A stretch of 64,000 nt of DNA from JAKLIX01 sp964605655 (GTDB lineage: Bacteria; Bacteroidota; Bacteroidia; Bacteroidales; CAIXZF01): the NCBI GenBank assembly GCA_964605655.1, contig CAZSDK010000002.1, positions 158,208 to 222,207 on the forward strand. The letters run 5' to 3'. The notes under the pieces were generated by a model. It ran no database searches, was not told the DNA's origin, and worked only from the letters and a program-made list of their open reading frames with translations. How positions within the stretch are numbered: position 1 is the stretch's first letter; each line of letters starts with the position of its first letter. The position numbers and the translations under genes are program-made. Below, piece after piece: positions 36,658 to 44,867 of the stretch.

Positions 36658-37855
36658 CCGAAGTTCTTTTAGATCCCTCATACAATTCAAAACCGTACAG
36701 CCGGCATTCGAGGGGACCGTTATACACCAGGTATTTCTTTTTGGGCTTCAGTCCGATCATCTTCAGTGCTCTCATATCAGAACTGACCACCCACGCCGAA
36801 TATCCTGCATACTTTCTTTTAAATATATTACCCATTTCCTGGTACAGGGCGATGATGTCCTCCACCGTTATCCTCTCCCCGTAAGGCGGGTTGGTGATCA
36901 CGATGCCGCCGGAAGACGGCGGCTGGAGTTTTGAAAAATCACCCTGGAAGAGCTGGACCTTCTTTTCCAGGCCGGCATGTTCCAGGTTCTCTCTGGCCTG
37001 ATACAGGCTCTTTCTGCTGTGATCATTCCCGATGACCTGAAAATCAGTCTCCATCGACCTTTTTAAGGCAGCCTCCTGCTTTACTTCCTCCCAGAGTGCA
37101 ACATCAAAATCATTCCAATGAAAAAATCCAAAGTCATCCCTGTAAAACCCGGCCGGTATGTTGCAGGCAGCCATCAGGGCCTCAACCAGCAAGGTCCCGG
37201 AACCACACATAAAATCAATGAAATTTGACTTTTTATCCCAGCCCGACAAAGCGATGATGCCGGCAGCCAAAACCTCATTCAGGGGTGCATCATGCTGCAT
37301 GACACGGTATCCCCTTTTATGAAGAGATGAACCAGAGCTGTCAAGGGAAACATCACACTGATCTCCGGTTATATGAAGATGGATCCTGAGATCAGGCCTG
37401 TCAAGGTCTACAGAGGGCCTTCTCCCGGTCTGTTCCCTGAATCCGTCGACAATAGCATCCTTAGCCTTTTGGGAAATGAACTGTGAGTGGTGGAACTCCG
37501 ACTGGACCAGGACAGTATCAATAGCAAAGGTCTGGTTCACTTTTAACAGGGAAGACCAATCCATGGATTTGATCTGCCGGTAAAGCTGTTCCTCGGATTG
37601 TGCCCGGAACTGATGAAAAGGTTTCAGTACCCTGAGAGCGGTGCGCAACTCGTAATTGGCCTTGTACATCATCCTTTTGTCACCGCGGAAAGAGACCGCC
37701 CGGTGAAGCACTTCAATATCTTCAGCACCCAATAAGGCCAGTTCTTCTGCCAATAGAAGCTCCAGACCTGCAACAGTCTTTGCAACCATGGAGAATGGTC
37801 CTGACTTTTTCCCACCCGGATGGTTTCTGCCCGTTGTCCCGGAAAATTCACTCAT
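36647..37855 (-). CDS. THUMP-domain 23S rRNA guanine-N2 methyltransferase, RlmL N-half type
   Basis: A 402-residue SAM-dependent RNA methyltransferase. The N-terminal ferredoxin-like/THUMP region covers about residues 20-165. The catalytic half has SGWDKKSNFIDFMCGSGTLLVEAL (motif I) and VITNPPYGERI, the NPPY motif of N2-guanine methyltransferases. It resembles the RlmL part of E. coli RlmKL, which modifies G2445, without the RlmK half. The exact target cannot be proven from sequence. It is part of the osmC-methyltransferase-pfkA-priA series. Confidence 0.9.
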   Translation of the reverse strand: MSEFSGTTGRNHPGGKKSGPFSMVAKTVAGLELLLAEELALLGAEDIEVLHRAVSFRGDKRMMYKANYELRTALRVLKPFHQFRAQSEEQLYRQIKSMDWSSLLKVNQTFAIDTVLVQSEFHHSQFISQKAKDAIVDGFREQTGRRPSVDLDRPDLRIHLHITGDQCDVSLDSSGSSLHKRGYRVMQHDAPLNEVLAAGIIALSGWDKKSNFIDFMCGSGTLLVEALMAACNIPAGFYRDDFGFFHWNDFDVALWEEVKQEAALKRSMETDFQVIGNDHSRKSLYQARENLEHAGLEKKVQLFQGDFSKLQPPSSGGIVITNPPYGERITVEDIIALYQEMGNIFKRKYAGYSAWVVSSDMRALKMIGLKPKKKYLVYNGPLECRLYGFELYEGSKRTSDDT

Positions 37856-37869
37856 GGTCAGGCAGTCTT

Positions 37870-38292
37870 TTAATTCTTTTCAGAAGAAGGGAAAAAGAAC
37901 CGTACTGTCTGTTTTACATCAGGATGCAGGGTGTGAGCCACCGGACAGTTTCTGCTGAATCCTTCCAGTGTCAGCTTTTCCTTGTCAGTGTATGGATGGT
38001 CCGGAAAATAGATCTCAATGACAACCTCCCCTATTCTTCTCGGATTGGATGCCATGATCTTGGTGATATTCAGACGGGTACCCCTGATGTCAATATTATT
38101 CCGTTTTGCATATAAGCCCATGATAGTCAGCATACAGGATCCCAATGCCGTAGCCACAAGATCCGTAGGTGAAAACAATGAGCCTTCCCCTTCATTGTCA
38201 GGAGGGGCATCTGTCATTATTTCAGTTCCGCTCATTAAATGTTTGGCTCTGGTCTTCAGATTTCCTTCGTAAATAACGATCATATTTTCCAT
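37870..38292 (-). CDS. OsmC/Ohr-family protein
   Basis: A 140-residue OsmC-fold protein. The two family cysteines appear in TALGSCMLTIMGLYAKR and SRNCPVAHTLHP, the pair that reduces organic hydroperoxides in Ohr/OsmC. The sequence fits the YhfA-like OsmC group (KRNNIDIRG, HPYTDKEKL). It is the first gene of the minus-strand operon, with a -7 element 26 bp upstream of its ATG. The substrate peroxide is unknown. Confidence 0.88.
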   Translation of the reverse strand: MENMIVIYEGNLKTRAKHLMSGTEIMTDAPPDNEGEGSLFSPTDLVATALGSCMLTIMGLYAKRNNIDIRGTRLNITKIMASNPRRIGEVVIEIYFPDHPYTDKEKLTLEGFSRNCPVAHTLHPDVKQTVRFFFPSSEKN

Positions 38293-38317
38293 AATTCAGG
38301 CTTGGTTTCTTGATGTG

Positions 38318-38344
38318 CAAAGGTAAGCATGAATCCATAACCAA
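38318..38344 (-). promoter_or_regulatory. Promoter of the osmC-rlmL-pfkA-priA operon
   Basis: On the minus strand the -7 element TACCTTTG (plus-strand CAAAGGTA at 38318-38325) is preceded by TTG (plus-strand CAA at 38342-38344) with a 16-bp spacer. It lies back to back with the rsfS promoter. Confidence 0.5.
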
Positions 38345-38410
38345 GAGGGACCCTGATAAATAATCCCGGTCAATACTTAATACCCCCTCCTGTTATCATA
38401 ATAAATTGGT

Positions 38411-38418
38411 TACCTTTG
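38411..38418 (+). promoter_or_regulatory. -7 element (TACCTTTG) of the rsfS-ftsH-cdsA-psd operon
   Basis: TACCTTTG lies 28 bp upstream of the rsfS ATG at 38447. No well-spaced -33 TTG is evident. Confidence 0.5.
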
Positions 38419-38446
38419 CCTCAAAGGGAAAATAGAAATCAGGCTT

Positions 38447-38815
38447 ATGGTAAAGAAAACGACGGCAGCAGCCTCAGGCATGCTATCGGAGATCATCATA
38501 AAAGGACTTCAGGAGAAAAAAGGAGTAGATATTGTCAGTCTTGACCTGCGGAAACTCCCCCATTCCATCAGTGACTATTTTATTCTTTGCCACGGCACGT
38601 CACGGACCCATGTGCACGCATTGGCCGAATCAGTAGAGAAGGAGGTGAGGCAGGCAGTGGGGGTAAGTCCCATTCATACCGAGGGACTGGAAAATTCGGA
38701 ATGGATTTTGCTCGACTACTTCGACGTAGTCGTCCATATTTTCCAGGAAAACAGACGCAGCTTCTACAATCTGGAGGGTTTGTGGGCCGATGCGGTACGA
38801 AGCGACATCTCCTAA
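38447..38815 (+). CDS. rsfS: Ribosomal silencing factor RsfS
   Basis: A 122-residue protein of the RsfS/Iojap family. These bind ribosomal protein uL14 and block subunit joining when nutrients are short. The family pattern is plain: DLRKLPHSISDYFILCHGTS, then EGLENSEWILLDYFDVVVHIF and FYNLEGLWADA. It is the first gene of a compact operon ending with psd. ftsH begins 21 bp downstream. Confidence 0.95.
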   Translation: MVKKTTAAASGMLSEIIIKGLQEKKGVDIVSLDLRKLPHSISDYFILCHGTSRTHVHALAESVEKEVRQAVGVSPIHTEGLENSEWILLDYFDVVVHIFQENRRSFYNLEGLWADAVRSDIS

Positions 38816-38836
38816 TTACAACAATGACTAGACAAA

Positions 38837-40948
38837 ATGGCAGAAGATCATCAATATCTGATACAGGATTCTAAGGATGGTAACGAAGAACCGGAAAAAT
38901 CCTCCTGGGATCCCTTCACAGAACAAAAAAACAATCAGGGCAACAAGGAAAACCAGAACAAAAAGCCTGTGAAGCCTCGTTTCAGTATTTACTGGATATA
39001 CGGGGCGCTCATCCTCTTTCTGATCGGTCTCCAGTATTTCAGTTTCAGCGGTGAGATCAAGGAAATTGACTGGAATACGGTCGAAAATCTAATCGAAAAG
39101 CATGACATTCAGAAGATTGTCGTCATCAATAAGAAGTTTGCCGAGATTTACATCAAGAAGGAAAAGCTGAACTCCGGCGATACCCTTTATAAAGATGTCA
39201 AGAGCAAAGGCTTGGGAAATTCAGCCAACCCCGGGCCTCATTTCCTCTATAAATTCATTACCGTTGACGGCTTCCGTGATGACATCAAGGAGGCCCAGGA
39301 AAGCGTTTTCTCCAGAGATACGGTTGGAAAGACCCCTGAACAAGTCATGCAGATCAAGGCCAACAGCAAGATCAACCTGACTGCCGATGACAGGAGAAAC
39401 TGGACCTCCGATGTGCTGGGATATGTACTGCCCATCCTGATCCTTATCGGTGCCTGGTTCCTGATCATGAGGATGATGAACCGCGGCAGCGGGGGTGCAG
39501 GACAGGTTTTTAACTTCGGAAAATCCAAAGCCCAGCTCTTCGACAAGAACACCCATGTCACCATTAACTTTAAAGACGTGGCCGGTTTGGAAGAAGCCAA
39601 GATCGAGGTGATGGAAATTGTCGATTTCCTGAAAAACCCCAAAAAATACACCCAACTCGGTGGTAAGATCCCCAAAGGAGCCCTGCTGGTCGGACCTCCG
39701 GGAACGGGTAAGACCTTGCTGGCCAAAGCCGTGGCCGGGGAAGCCAAAGTGCCCTTTTTCTCCATCTCCGGATCGGATTTCGTGGAGATGTTTGTTGGCG
39801 TGGGCGCCTCAAGGGTCAGGGACCTGTTTAAACAAGCCAAGGAAAAAGCACCCTGTATCATCTTTATCGATGAGATTGATGCCATCGGAAGAGCGAGGGG
39901 AAAAAACATCATCACCGGTGCCAACGATGAGAGGGAGAATACCTTAAACCAGCTTCTGACCGAAATGGATGGTTTTGCCAGCAACGCCGGGGTCATCATC
40001 CTGGCTGCTACCAACAGGGCTGACGTGCTCGACCGTGCCCTGCTGCGTGCCGGCCGTTTCGACAGGACCATCAACGTGGAACTGCCTGACCTCGAGGAAA
40101 GAAAAGCCATCTTCCTGGTCCACATGAGACCGCTCAAAATGGACGATAGCGTGAACGTGGAATTCCTCGCCAAACAAACCCCCGGATTCTCAGGAGCCGA
40201 CATCGCCAATGTATGCAATGAATCCGCCCTCATCGCTGCCCGTAACGGAAAGTCACTCATCGAGAAACAAGACTTCCTGGATGCCATCGACCGTATTGTA
40301 GGCGGACTGGAGAAGAGGAATAAAATCATCTCCCCCCAGGAAAAAAAGGTGATCGCTTTTCATGAAGCAGGCCATGCCTCAGTGAGCTGGCTGCTGGAAC
40401 ATGCCCACCCCCTGGTAAAAGTGACCATCGTACCCAGGGGAAAAGCCCTGGGCGCTGCCTGGTACCTGCCTGAAGAACGACAGATTACCACCTTTGACCA
40501 GATGTTCGACGAGATTACCGCCGCTCTGGGTGGCAGAGCCGCTGAAGACATCATTTTTGGAAAGGTGTCGACCGGGGCCCTCAATGACCTCGAAAAAGTG
40601 ACCAAACAAGCCTATGCTATGATCGCTTTCTTCGGCCTTAACGAGAAAATCGGGAACATCAGTTTCTATGACTCTACCGGCCAGAGTGAATATACCTTTG
40701 GAAAACCGTACAGTGAAAAGACCGCCGAAACCATCGACCACGAGGTCCGTAACCTGGTGGAGAAAGGTTACAAAAGAGCCAAAGAGCTTTTATCCAGTAA
40801 CCGGAACCTGGTGGAACAACTGGCTGACATCCTCCTGAAAAAGGAGGTTATCTTCAGGGAAGACCTCGAAAGCATTTTCGGGAAAAGACCCTTCGACACT
40901 GAAGAAAAAAAGGAGATGCCGAATAACTCCGAAAACAACACTTTATAA
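38837..40948 (+). CDS. ftsH: ATP-dependent zinc metalloprotease FtsH
   Basis: Membrane-bound AAA+ protease for quality control of membrane proteins and regulation of lipopolysaccharide synthesis. A polar N-terminal tail of about 50 residues precedes TM1 (about 51-69). A periplasmic domain follows, then TM2 (about 192-212). Walker A is GPPGTGKT near residue 288, Walker B IIFIDEIDAIG, and the arginine-finger region RPGRFDR-like LLRAGRFDR. The zinc site HEAGH is at 509-513. The 703-residue length is typical for Bacteroidota, which have the extended polar tail. Confidence 0.97.
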   Translation: MAEDHQYLIQDSKDGNEEPEKSSWDPFTEQKNNQGNKENQNKKPVKPRFSIYWIYGALILFLIGLQYFSFSGEIKEIDWNTVENLIEKHDIQKIVVINKKFAEIYIKKEKLNSGDTLYKDVKSKGLGNSANPGPHFLYKFITVDGFRDDIKEAQESVFSRDTVGKTPEQVMQIKANSKINLTADDRRNWTSDVLGYVLPILILIGAWFLIMRMMNRGSGGAGQVFNFGKSKAQLFDKNTHVTINFKDVAGLEEAKIEVMEIVDFLKNPKKYTQLGGKIPKGALLVGPPGTGKTLLAKAVAGEAKVPFFSISGSDFVEMFVGVGASRVRDLFKQAKEKAPCIIFIDEIDAIGRARGKNIITGANDERENTLNQLLTEMDGFASNAGVIILAATNRADVLDRALLRAGRFDRTINVELPDLEERKAIFLVHMRPLKMDDSVNVEFLAKQTPGFSGADIANVCNESALIAARNGKSLIEKQDFLDAIDRIVGGLEKRNKIISPQEKKVIAFHEAGHASVSWLLEHAHPLVKVTIVPRGKALGAAWYLPEERQITTFDQMFDEITAALGGRAAEDIIFGKVSTGALNDLEKVTKQAYAMIAFFGLNEKIGNISFYDSTGQSEYTFGKPYSEKTAETIDHEVRNLVEKGYKRAKELLSSNRNLVEQLADILLKKEVIFREDLESIFGKRPFDTEEKKEMPNNSENNTL

Positions 40949-40956
40949 TAATTCCG

Positions 40957-41607
40957 ATGGAAGAAAGCACTTCCAAAGAAAAAGTACTTAAAAATATCCG
41001 CAATGCCCTCATCAACGTTGCAGATAATCCTTTTCCCCAGATAGACTTCAGCACGCCAGTCTATGCCGACCAGGAAGATGCATTGGATATTGCCTTCGCC
41101 CAGGAGTTCACAAAAGTAGGCGGACAATTCATTTTTTGCCAGAACGAGGCTGAATTTGCACATTATTACAGGATCCTGGCCAGCCAGAACCAATGGACTA
41201 CCCCTTTCTGCAAGGATGAAATTCTTTCAGTGATGCTGAGTAAGGCTGGCATTCCTTTCGAATCAGGCGATGAATCCTTGCTCAAATCCACGGTGGGAAT
41301 CACAGCCTGTGAATACCTCATAGCGAGGCTGGGGAGTATCCTGGTCTCATCAAGGAGTGCATCAGGCCGACGGATGCACGTTTATCCCGAGGTCCACGTG
41401 GTGGTCGCCTATACAAACCAGCTGGTACCTGACCTCAAACAGGCTTTTACTTACCTTAATTATAAATATGGTAAGAAATTCCCTTCCATGGTCACTGTCA
41501 TCACCGGCCCAAGCCGTACTGCCGACATCGAAAAAACGCTGGTCATGGGCGCTCATGGCCCCAAAGAACTCTATCTTTTCCTTATTGATGTTCTTGAAGA
41601 AGCATGA
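40957..41607 (+). CDS. LUD-domain (LutC/YkgG-like) protein
   Basis: A 216-residue protein of the LUD family. Members include LutC of the L-lactate utilisation complex LutABC. Recognisable elements are VGITACEYLIARLGSILVSS and PSMVTVITGPSRTADIEKTLVMGAHGPKEL. The second contains the conserved G-x-S-x-T-A-D-I-E loop. No lutA or lutB is present; the gene sits between ftsH and DUF2007, where Bacteroidota often keep a stand-alone LUD protein of unproven function. The next start overlaps its stop by 4 bp. Confidence 0.85.
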   Translation: MEESTSKEKVLKNIRNALINVADNPFPQIDFSTPVYADQEDALDIAFAQEFTKVGGQFIFCQNEAEFAHYYRILASQNQWTTPFCKDEILSVMLSKAGIPFESGDESLLKSTVGITACEYLIARLGSILVSSRSASGRRMHVYPEVHVVVAYTNQLVPDLKQAFTYLNYKYGKKFPSMVTVITGPSRTADIEKTLVMGAHGPKELYLFLIDVLEEA

Positions 41608-41819
41608 TGACCGAAGACCAACCCTGGGTAAAAATATTCAGCTCTTCACGGGTACATGAGGTGGAAATCCTTTGCGGATTACTGAAAGAGAATGACATCC
41701 AGGCGATTACTATTAATAAGCAAGACTCCTCCTATTTGTTTGGTGAAGCTGAACTGTATGTCACCGCCGACGATGCCTTACGTGCCCAACAAATTATAAG
41801 CCAGACAAACGGTGAGTAA
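41604..41819 (+). CDS. DUF2007-family small protein
   Basis: A 71-residue protein with the DUF2007 pattern WVKIFSSSRVHEVEILCGLL, NKQDSSY and ELYVTADDALRAQQI. It resembles a small ferredoxin-like regulatory or metal-binding fold. Function is unknown. It overlaps LUD upstream by 4 bp and cdsA downstream by 8 bp, so translation of the three is likely coupled. Confidence 0.85.
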   Translation: MMTEDQPWVKIFSSSRVHEVEILCGLLKENDIQAITINKQDSSYLFGEAELYVTADDALRAQQIISQTNGE

Positions 41820-42636
41820 TTTCATAACACGGACGATCAGCGGTGCTGTATTCGTGGTTCTGGTCATCGGTTCCATCCTTCTGCATCCCTATGCATTTGC
41901 CGGTCTGTTCTTTATCGTGTCATTCTTGGGACTGAGAGAGTTTTATTCGCTTCATAAGATCAGAGGGATAGCTTTCCTGGGCGGAATTCTGGCCGGATCG
42001 TGGGCCTACCTGTCGCTTACCCTTTATGCTCATCACCTAATCACGGAGTACTCTTTTCTGCTGGTCTTGCTGAACCTTCTCTTTGCAGGCCTTCCTTTCC
42101 TGATCAGCCTGTTCTCTGGAACAGAATCCCCTTTTACCTCCATAGCCCTCACGCTCTTAGGCATCCTGTATATCCCGCTGCCGCTGGCCCTTATCAACTT
42201 TTTCTTTTATACAGGCGGACACTATGGCCTGTGCAGTCCTGTTTTGCCCATGAGCATTTTCTTCCTGATCTGGACCAATGATACCTTTGCCTATCTTACC
42301 GGTTCATGGCTTGGAAGGCATAAGCTCTTCGAAAGGATATCCCCTAAGAAGACCTGGGAGGGAAGTGCCGGTGGTGCGCTATTCACACTGATCCTGACCT
42401 GGATCCTTTCCGGGTACTTTCCTGTTCTCAGTACAGGTCAATGGTTGGTCCTGGCTGCTGTGACCATTGTCTTCGGCACTCTTGGTGACCTTATAGAGTC
42501 CATGATGAAAAGAAGCCTGATGATCAAAGATTCCGGCAACCTGATACCCGGTCACGGAGGGATCCTCGACCGTTTTGATGCAACCCTGGCCGTTGCACCC
42601 GTGATTTTCGTTTTACTTTATATCTTTGGATTATGA
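41812..42636 (+). CDS. cdsA: Phosphatidate cytidylyltransferase
   Basis: Makes CDP-diacylglycerol from phosphatidate and CTP, the branch point of phospholipid synthesis. The 274-residue polytopic protein has about eight hydrophobic helices and ends with the CDS signature, GDLIESMMKRSLMIKDSGN then PGHGGILDRFDA, with its metal-binding aspartates. The start is GTG 41812 inside the end of the DUF2007 gene. The psd start overlaps its stop by 4 bp, linking two consecutive activities of phospholipid synthesis. Confidence 0.94.
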   Translation: MSNFITRTISGAVFVVLVIGSILLHPYAFAGLFFIVSFLGLREFYSLHKIRGIAFLGGILAGSWAYLSLTLYAHHLITEYSFLLVLLNLLFAGLPFLISLFSGTESPFTSIALTLLGILYIPLPLALINFFFYTGGHYGLCSPVLPMSIFFLIWTNDTFAYLTGSWLGRHKLFERISPKKTWEGSAGGALFTLILTWILSGYFPVLSTGQWLVLAAVTIVFGTLGDLIESMMKRSLMIKDSGNLIPGHGGILDRFDATLAVAPVIFVLLYIFGL

Positions 42637-43295
42637 AAATCCACCGGGAAGGCTATCCCCTGATTCTGATTTTTTTCTGTATCCTTGCCGGATTAGTTGT
42701 GTTGGTGGACCTGATCTTTACCAGGCAAACCTGGTTCCATTACCTGTTCTATGGAGCCTGTGTGATCGCCCTGGTGTTCCTGGCAGCTTTCTTCCGGTCC
42801 CCCTACCGGCAAGTGGTCGATAAAGGAAATATCATAGTTGCTCCGGCTGACGGGAAGGTGGTGGTGATTGAGAGGATCTTCGATCATGAGATTTTCAGGG
42901 ATGAAAGAGTGCAGGTATCTATATTCATGTCGCCTTTCAATGTCCATGTCAACTGGTACCCTGTCAGCGGGAAGATCAGCTACTGCGATTATATGCCCGG
43001 CCGATACCTGGTGGCATGGCACCCCAAGTCATCACAGGATAATGAAAGGACGACGGTGATTGTTGAAAACAAATCAGGCCATAAGGTTCTGGTCCGCCAG
43101 ATCGCCGGGGCCATAGCCCGCCGGATCGTATGTTATGCCAAAGAAAACCAGGAGGTGGTCAAGGGCCAGGAAATGGGATTTATTAAATTTGGTTCAAGAA
43201 TTGATCTTTTATTACCAAAAGACACTCAGATCATGGTGAGCCTCCAGCAAAAGGTCACAGGAAAACAGACGGTCATTGGCCGCTTGATTCAGTAA
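42633..43295 (+). CDS. psd: Phosphatidylserine decarboxylase proenzyme, short (PSD-A) type
   Basis: Converts phosphatidylserine to phosphatidylethanolamine with a self-made pyruvoyl group. The 220-residue length and two N-terminal membrane helices (about 8-55) are typical of the short form. NVHVNWYPVSGKI carries conserved His residues. The self-cleavage site is Gly187-Ser188 in IKFGSRIDLLLP, giving a large beta and a very short alpha chain. It is the last gene of the rsfS operon; no pssA gene is in the window. Confidence 0.94.
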   Translation: MKIHREGYPLILIFFCILAGLVVLVDLIFTRQTWFHYLFYGACVIALVFLAAFFRSPYRQVVDKGNIIVAPADGKVVVIERIFDHEIFRDERVQVSIFMSPFNVHVNWYPVSGKISYCDYMPGRYLVAWHPKSSQDNERTTVIVENKSGHKVLVRQIAGAIARRIVCYAKENQEVVKGQEMGFIKFGSRIDLLLPKDTQIMVSLQQKVTGKQTVIGRLIQ

Positions 43296-43355
43296 ATCAG
43301 GGCGTTTTAACGTATTATTAACAAATATTATGTACCACGGCCCCATGTTTTGCGT

Positions 43356-43363
43356 TATTTTTG
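43356..43363 (+). promoter_or_regulatory. -7 element (TATTTTTG) upstream of the Cys-rich exported protein
   Basis: TATTTTTG lies 37 bp before the ATG at 43401. No well-spaced TTG was found. Confidence 0.4.
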
Positions 43364-43400
43364 CATGAGAAATCAACAACAACATTAATAATCAAACTCT

Positions 43401-43715
43401 ATGAAAAAATTTGCATTCCTTCTGTCGCTGGTAGCTTTTGTAGCTTTCGTCGGACTTTCGACCAGCGATGCTCAGAATCCCAAAACCACCAAAGTCAACA
43501 AGACTGAAAAGGTATCTGTTCAGCCCTCCGCATCCACTACCCCTGCTCCCGCTGTTGAAAAAGATTCCAAGCCGGCCGGTTGCAATCACGGTGCCACTAT
43601 GGACCCCAAATGCTCTAAACCATGCCAAAAAGCCTGCGGTTCAAAAGATGCTAAAGGCTGCAAGGATAAGAAAGACGCTAAATGTATTCACAGCGGCGAA
43701 AAAGAACTGAAGTAG
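43401..43715 (+). CDS. Small exported Cys/Lys-rich protein, unknown function
   Basis: A 104-residue protein that I do not assign to a family. The signal peptide (FAFLLSLVAFVAFVGLSTSDAQ) ends near residue 24. A low-complexity Thr/Pro/Val linker follows. The C-terminal 45 residues hold six cysteines spaced among Lys, Asp and Gly (GCNHG, PKCSK, PCQK, ACGSK, GCKDK, KCIHS). This looks like a metal-binding or disulfide-rich tail. It is a single transcription unit, with a -7 element before it and a strong terminator after it. Confidence 0.75.
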   Translation: MKKFAFLLSLVAFVAFVGLSTSDAQNPKTTKVNKTEKVSVQPSASTTPAPAVEKDSKPAGCNHGATMDPKCSKPCQKACGSKDAKGCKDKKDAKCIHSGEKELK

Positions 43716-43735
43716 ATCCTTCTATCTCAAAAAAA

Positions 43736-43776
43736 GAAGAGGGTGTCTCAGTTTTGAGACACCCTCTTTTTTTTTG
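43736..43776 (+). terminator. Strong intrinsic terminator after the Cys-rich gene
   Basis: A perfect 12-bp stem, GAGGGTGTCTCA (43739-43750) with TGAGACACCCTC (43755-43766), encloses a 4-nt GTTT loop. Nine T follow. The A run on the left flank could let it work in both directions. Confidence 0.92.
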
Positions 43777-43784
43777 CATTTTTC

Positions 43785-43815
43785 TTGACAACAATGAATG
43801 ATTATAATATCTTTG
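43785..43815 (+). promoter_or_regulatory. Promoter of the SPFH gene
   Basis: TTG at 43785-43787 and TATCTTTG at 43808-43815 with a 20-bp spacer, close to the Bacteroidota consensus. The ATG is at 43838. Confidence 0.6.
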
Positions 43816-43837
43816 CGATATCATTTTAATATCAATC

Positions 43838-44692
43838 ATGAAAACAGAAAAAACTTATTCACCTGTTTCAGGATATCTGGGATTGGTGATCGTATTGGCA
43901 GTTGCTGCCATTCCCGCTCTTATCGCCTGGCAGACAGAGGCATACTGGGTCATCATGTTTGGGGTCATTGCAGCCTTTTTGTGCGGCGGCTTTCTGGTGG
44001 TCAATCCGAACGAATCGAGTGTGCTTACCTTGTTTGGTGCCTACCAGGGGACCGTTAAAAACTATGGTTTCTACTGGGTCAATCCCTTCTTTCTGAAAAA
44101 GAAGATTTCCCTGAGAGCCCGCAACCTGAACAGCGATCCCTTAAAGGTCAACGACAAAGTCGGAAACCCCATCATGATAGGGATTGTGCTGGTCTGGAAA
44201 GTGGAGGACACCTTCAAAGCTGCGTTTGAAGTGGATGATTATATAAAATTCGTGCAGATACAGAGTGAGGCAGCCATCCGCAAGCTGGCCGGTCATTATC
44301 CCTATGATAACTTTGACGATGCGCAGGCAGAGATTACTCTGAGGGCCGGTGGAGAAGAAGTCAATCATGTGCTGGAAAAGGAGTTGACCGAAAGGCTGTT
44401 TATTGCGGGTATCCAGGTTATTGAGTCCCGTATCGCCTATTTAGCCTATGCCTCCGAGATCGCGCACGCCATGTTGCAACGCCAACAGGCTACTGCCGTG
44501 GTGGCCGCAAGATTTAAAATCGTGGAAGGAGCCGTCTCCATGGTTGAGATGGCCCTGGAACATCTTTCCCAGAAGAAGATCATTGAACTGGATGAAGAAC
44601 ATAAAGCCTCCATGGTAAGTAACCTCATGGTAGTCCTTTGCGCAGAAAAAGCCGCCAGTCCCATCGTCAATACCGGAACCCTGAATCACTGA
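43838..44692 (+). CDS. SPFH/Band 7 (slipin/stomatin-like) membrane protein
   Basis: A 284-residue protein with two N-terminal hydrophobic segments (about 12-60). A Band 7 domain follows: VVNPNESSVLTLFGAYQGTVK, GNPIMIGIVLVWKVEDTFKAAFEVDDYIKF in part, and IRKLAGHYPYD. The C-terminal helical region is AARFKIVEGAVSMVEMALEHL. SPFH proteins oligomerise into membrane microdomain scaffolds and often control proteases or stress responses. It is followed 4 bp later by a 56-residue ribbon-helix-helix gene, so the two are probably one unit. Confidence 0.9.
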   Translation: MKTEKTYSPVSGYLGLVIVLAVAAIPALIAWQTEAYWVIMFGVIAAFLCGGFLVVNPNESSVLTLFGAYQGTVKNYGFYWVNPFFLKKKISLRARNLNSDPLKVNDKVGNPIMIGIVLVWKVEDTFKAAFEVDDYIKFVQIQSEAAIRKLAGHYPYDNFDDAQAEITLRAGGEEVNHVLEKELTERLFIAGIQVIESRIAYLAYASEIAHAMLQRQQATAVVAARFKIVEGAVSMVEMALEHLSQKKIIELDEEHKASMVSNLMVVLCAEKAASPIVNTGTLNH

Positions 44693-44696
44693 AAGA

Positions 44697-44867
44697 ATGG
44701 CGCCGAAAAAACCATTTGTCCTTCGTATCGACCCTGAGCTCCTTCAAAAGATTGAAAAGTGGGCCTCCGATGAGTTCAGGAGCACCAACGGACAGATAGA
44801 ATGGATACTGACTAGGGCACTTAAGGAAGCGGGAAGATACAAGACCAAGGACCAGCCTTCACCATAA
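44697..44867 (+). CDS. 56-residue Arc-type ribbon-helix-helix protein
   Basis: A short gene after the SPFH gene (4-bp gap). The protein starts with MAPKKPFVLRIDPELLQKIE, the beta-strand and first helix of Arc/MetJ-like ribbon-helix-helix proteins. STNGQIEWILTRALKEAGR then forms the second helix. The RIDPELL-type strand normally inserts in the DNA major groove. No toxin gene is beside it, so it is more likely an autoregulator or partner of the SPFH gene than an antitoxin. Its last 9 bp overlap the end of the convergent radical SAM gene. Confidence 0.8.
   Translation: MAPKKPFVLRIDPELLQKIEKWASDEFRSTNGQIEWILTRALKEAGRYKTKDQPSP

Noticed and set aside
39247..40329. 360-codon minus-strand frame antisense to ftsH
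   Set aside because: It mirrors the codon pattern of ftsH, is Ser/Leu-rich with no domain logic, and ftsH is unmistakable on the other strand.
44697..44867. Toxin-antitoxin reading of the ribbon-helix-helix gene
   Set aside because: Neither neighbour looks like a toxin: SPFH scaffold upstream and a radical SAM enzyme convergent downstream.
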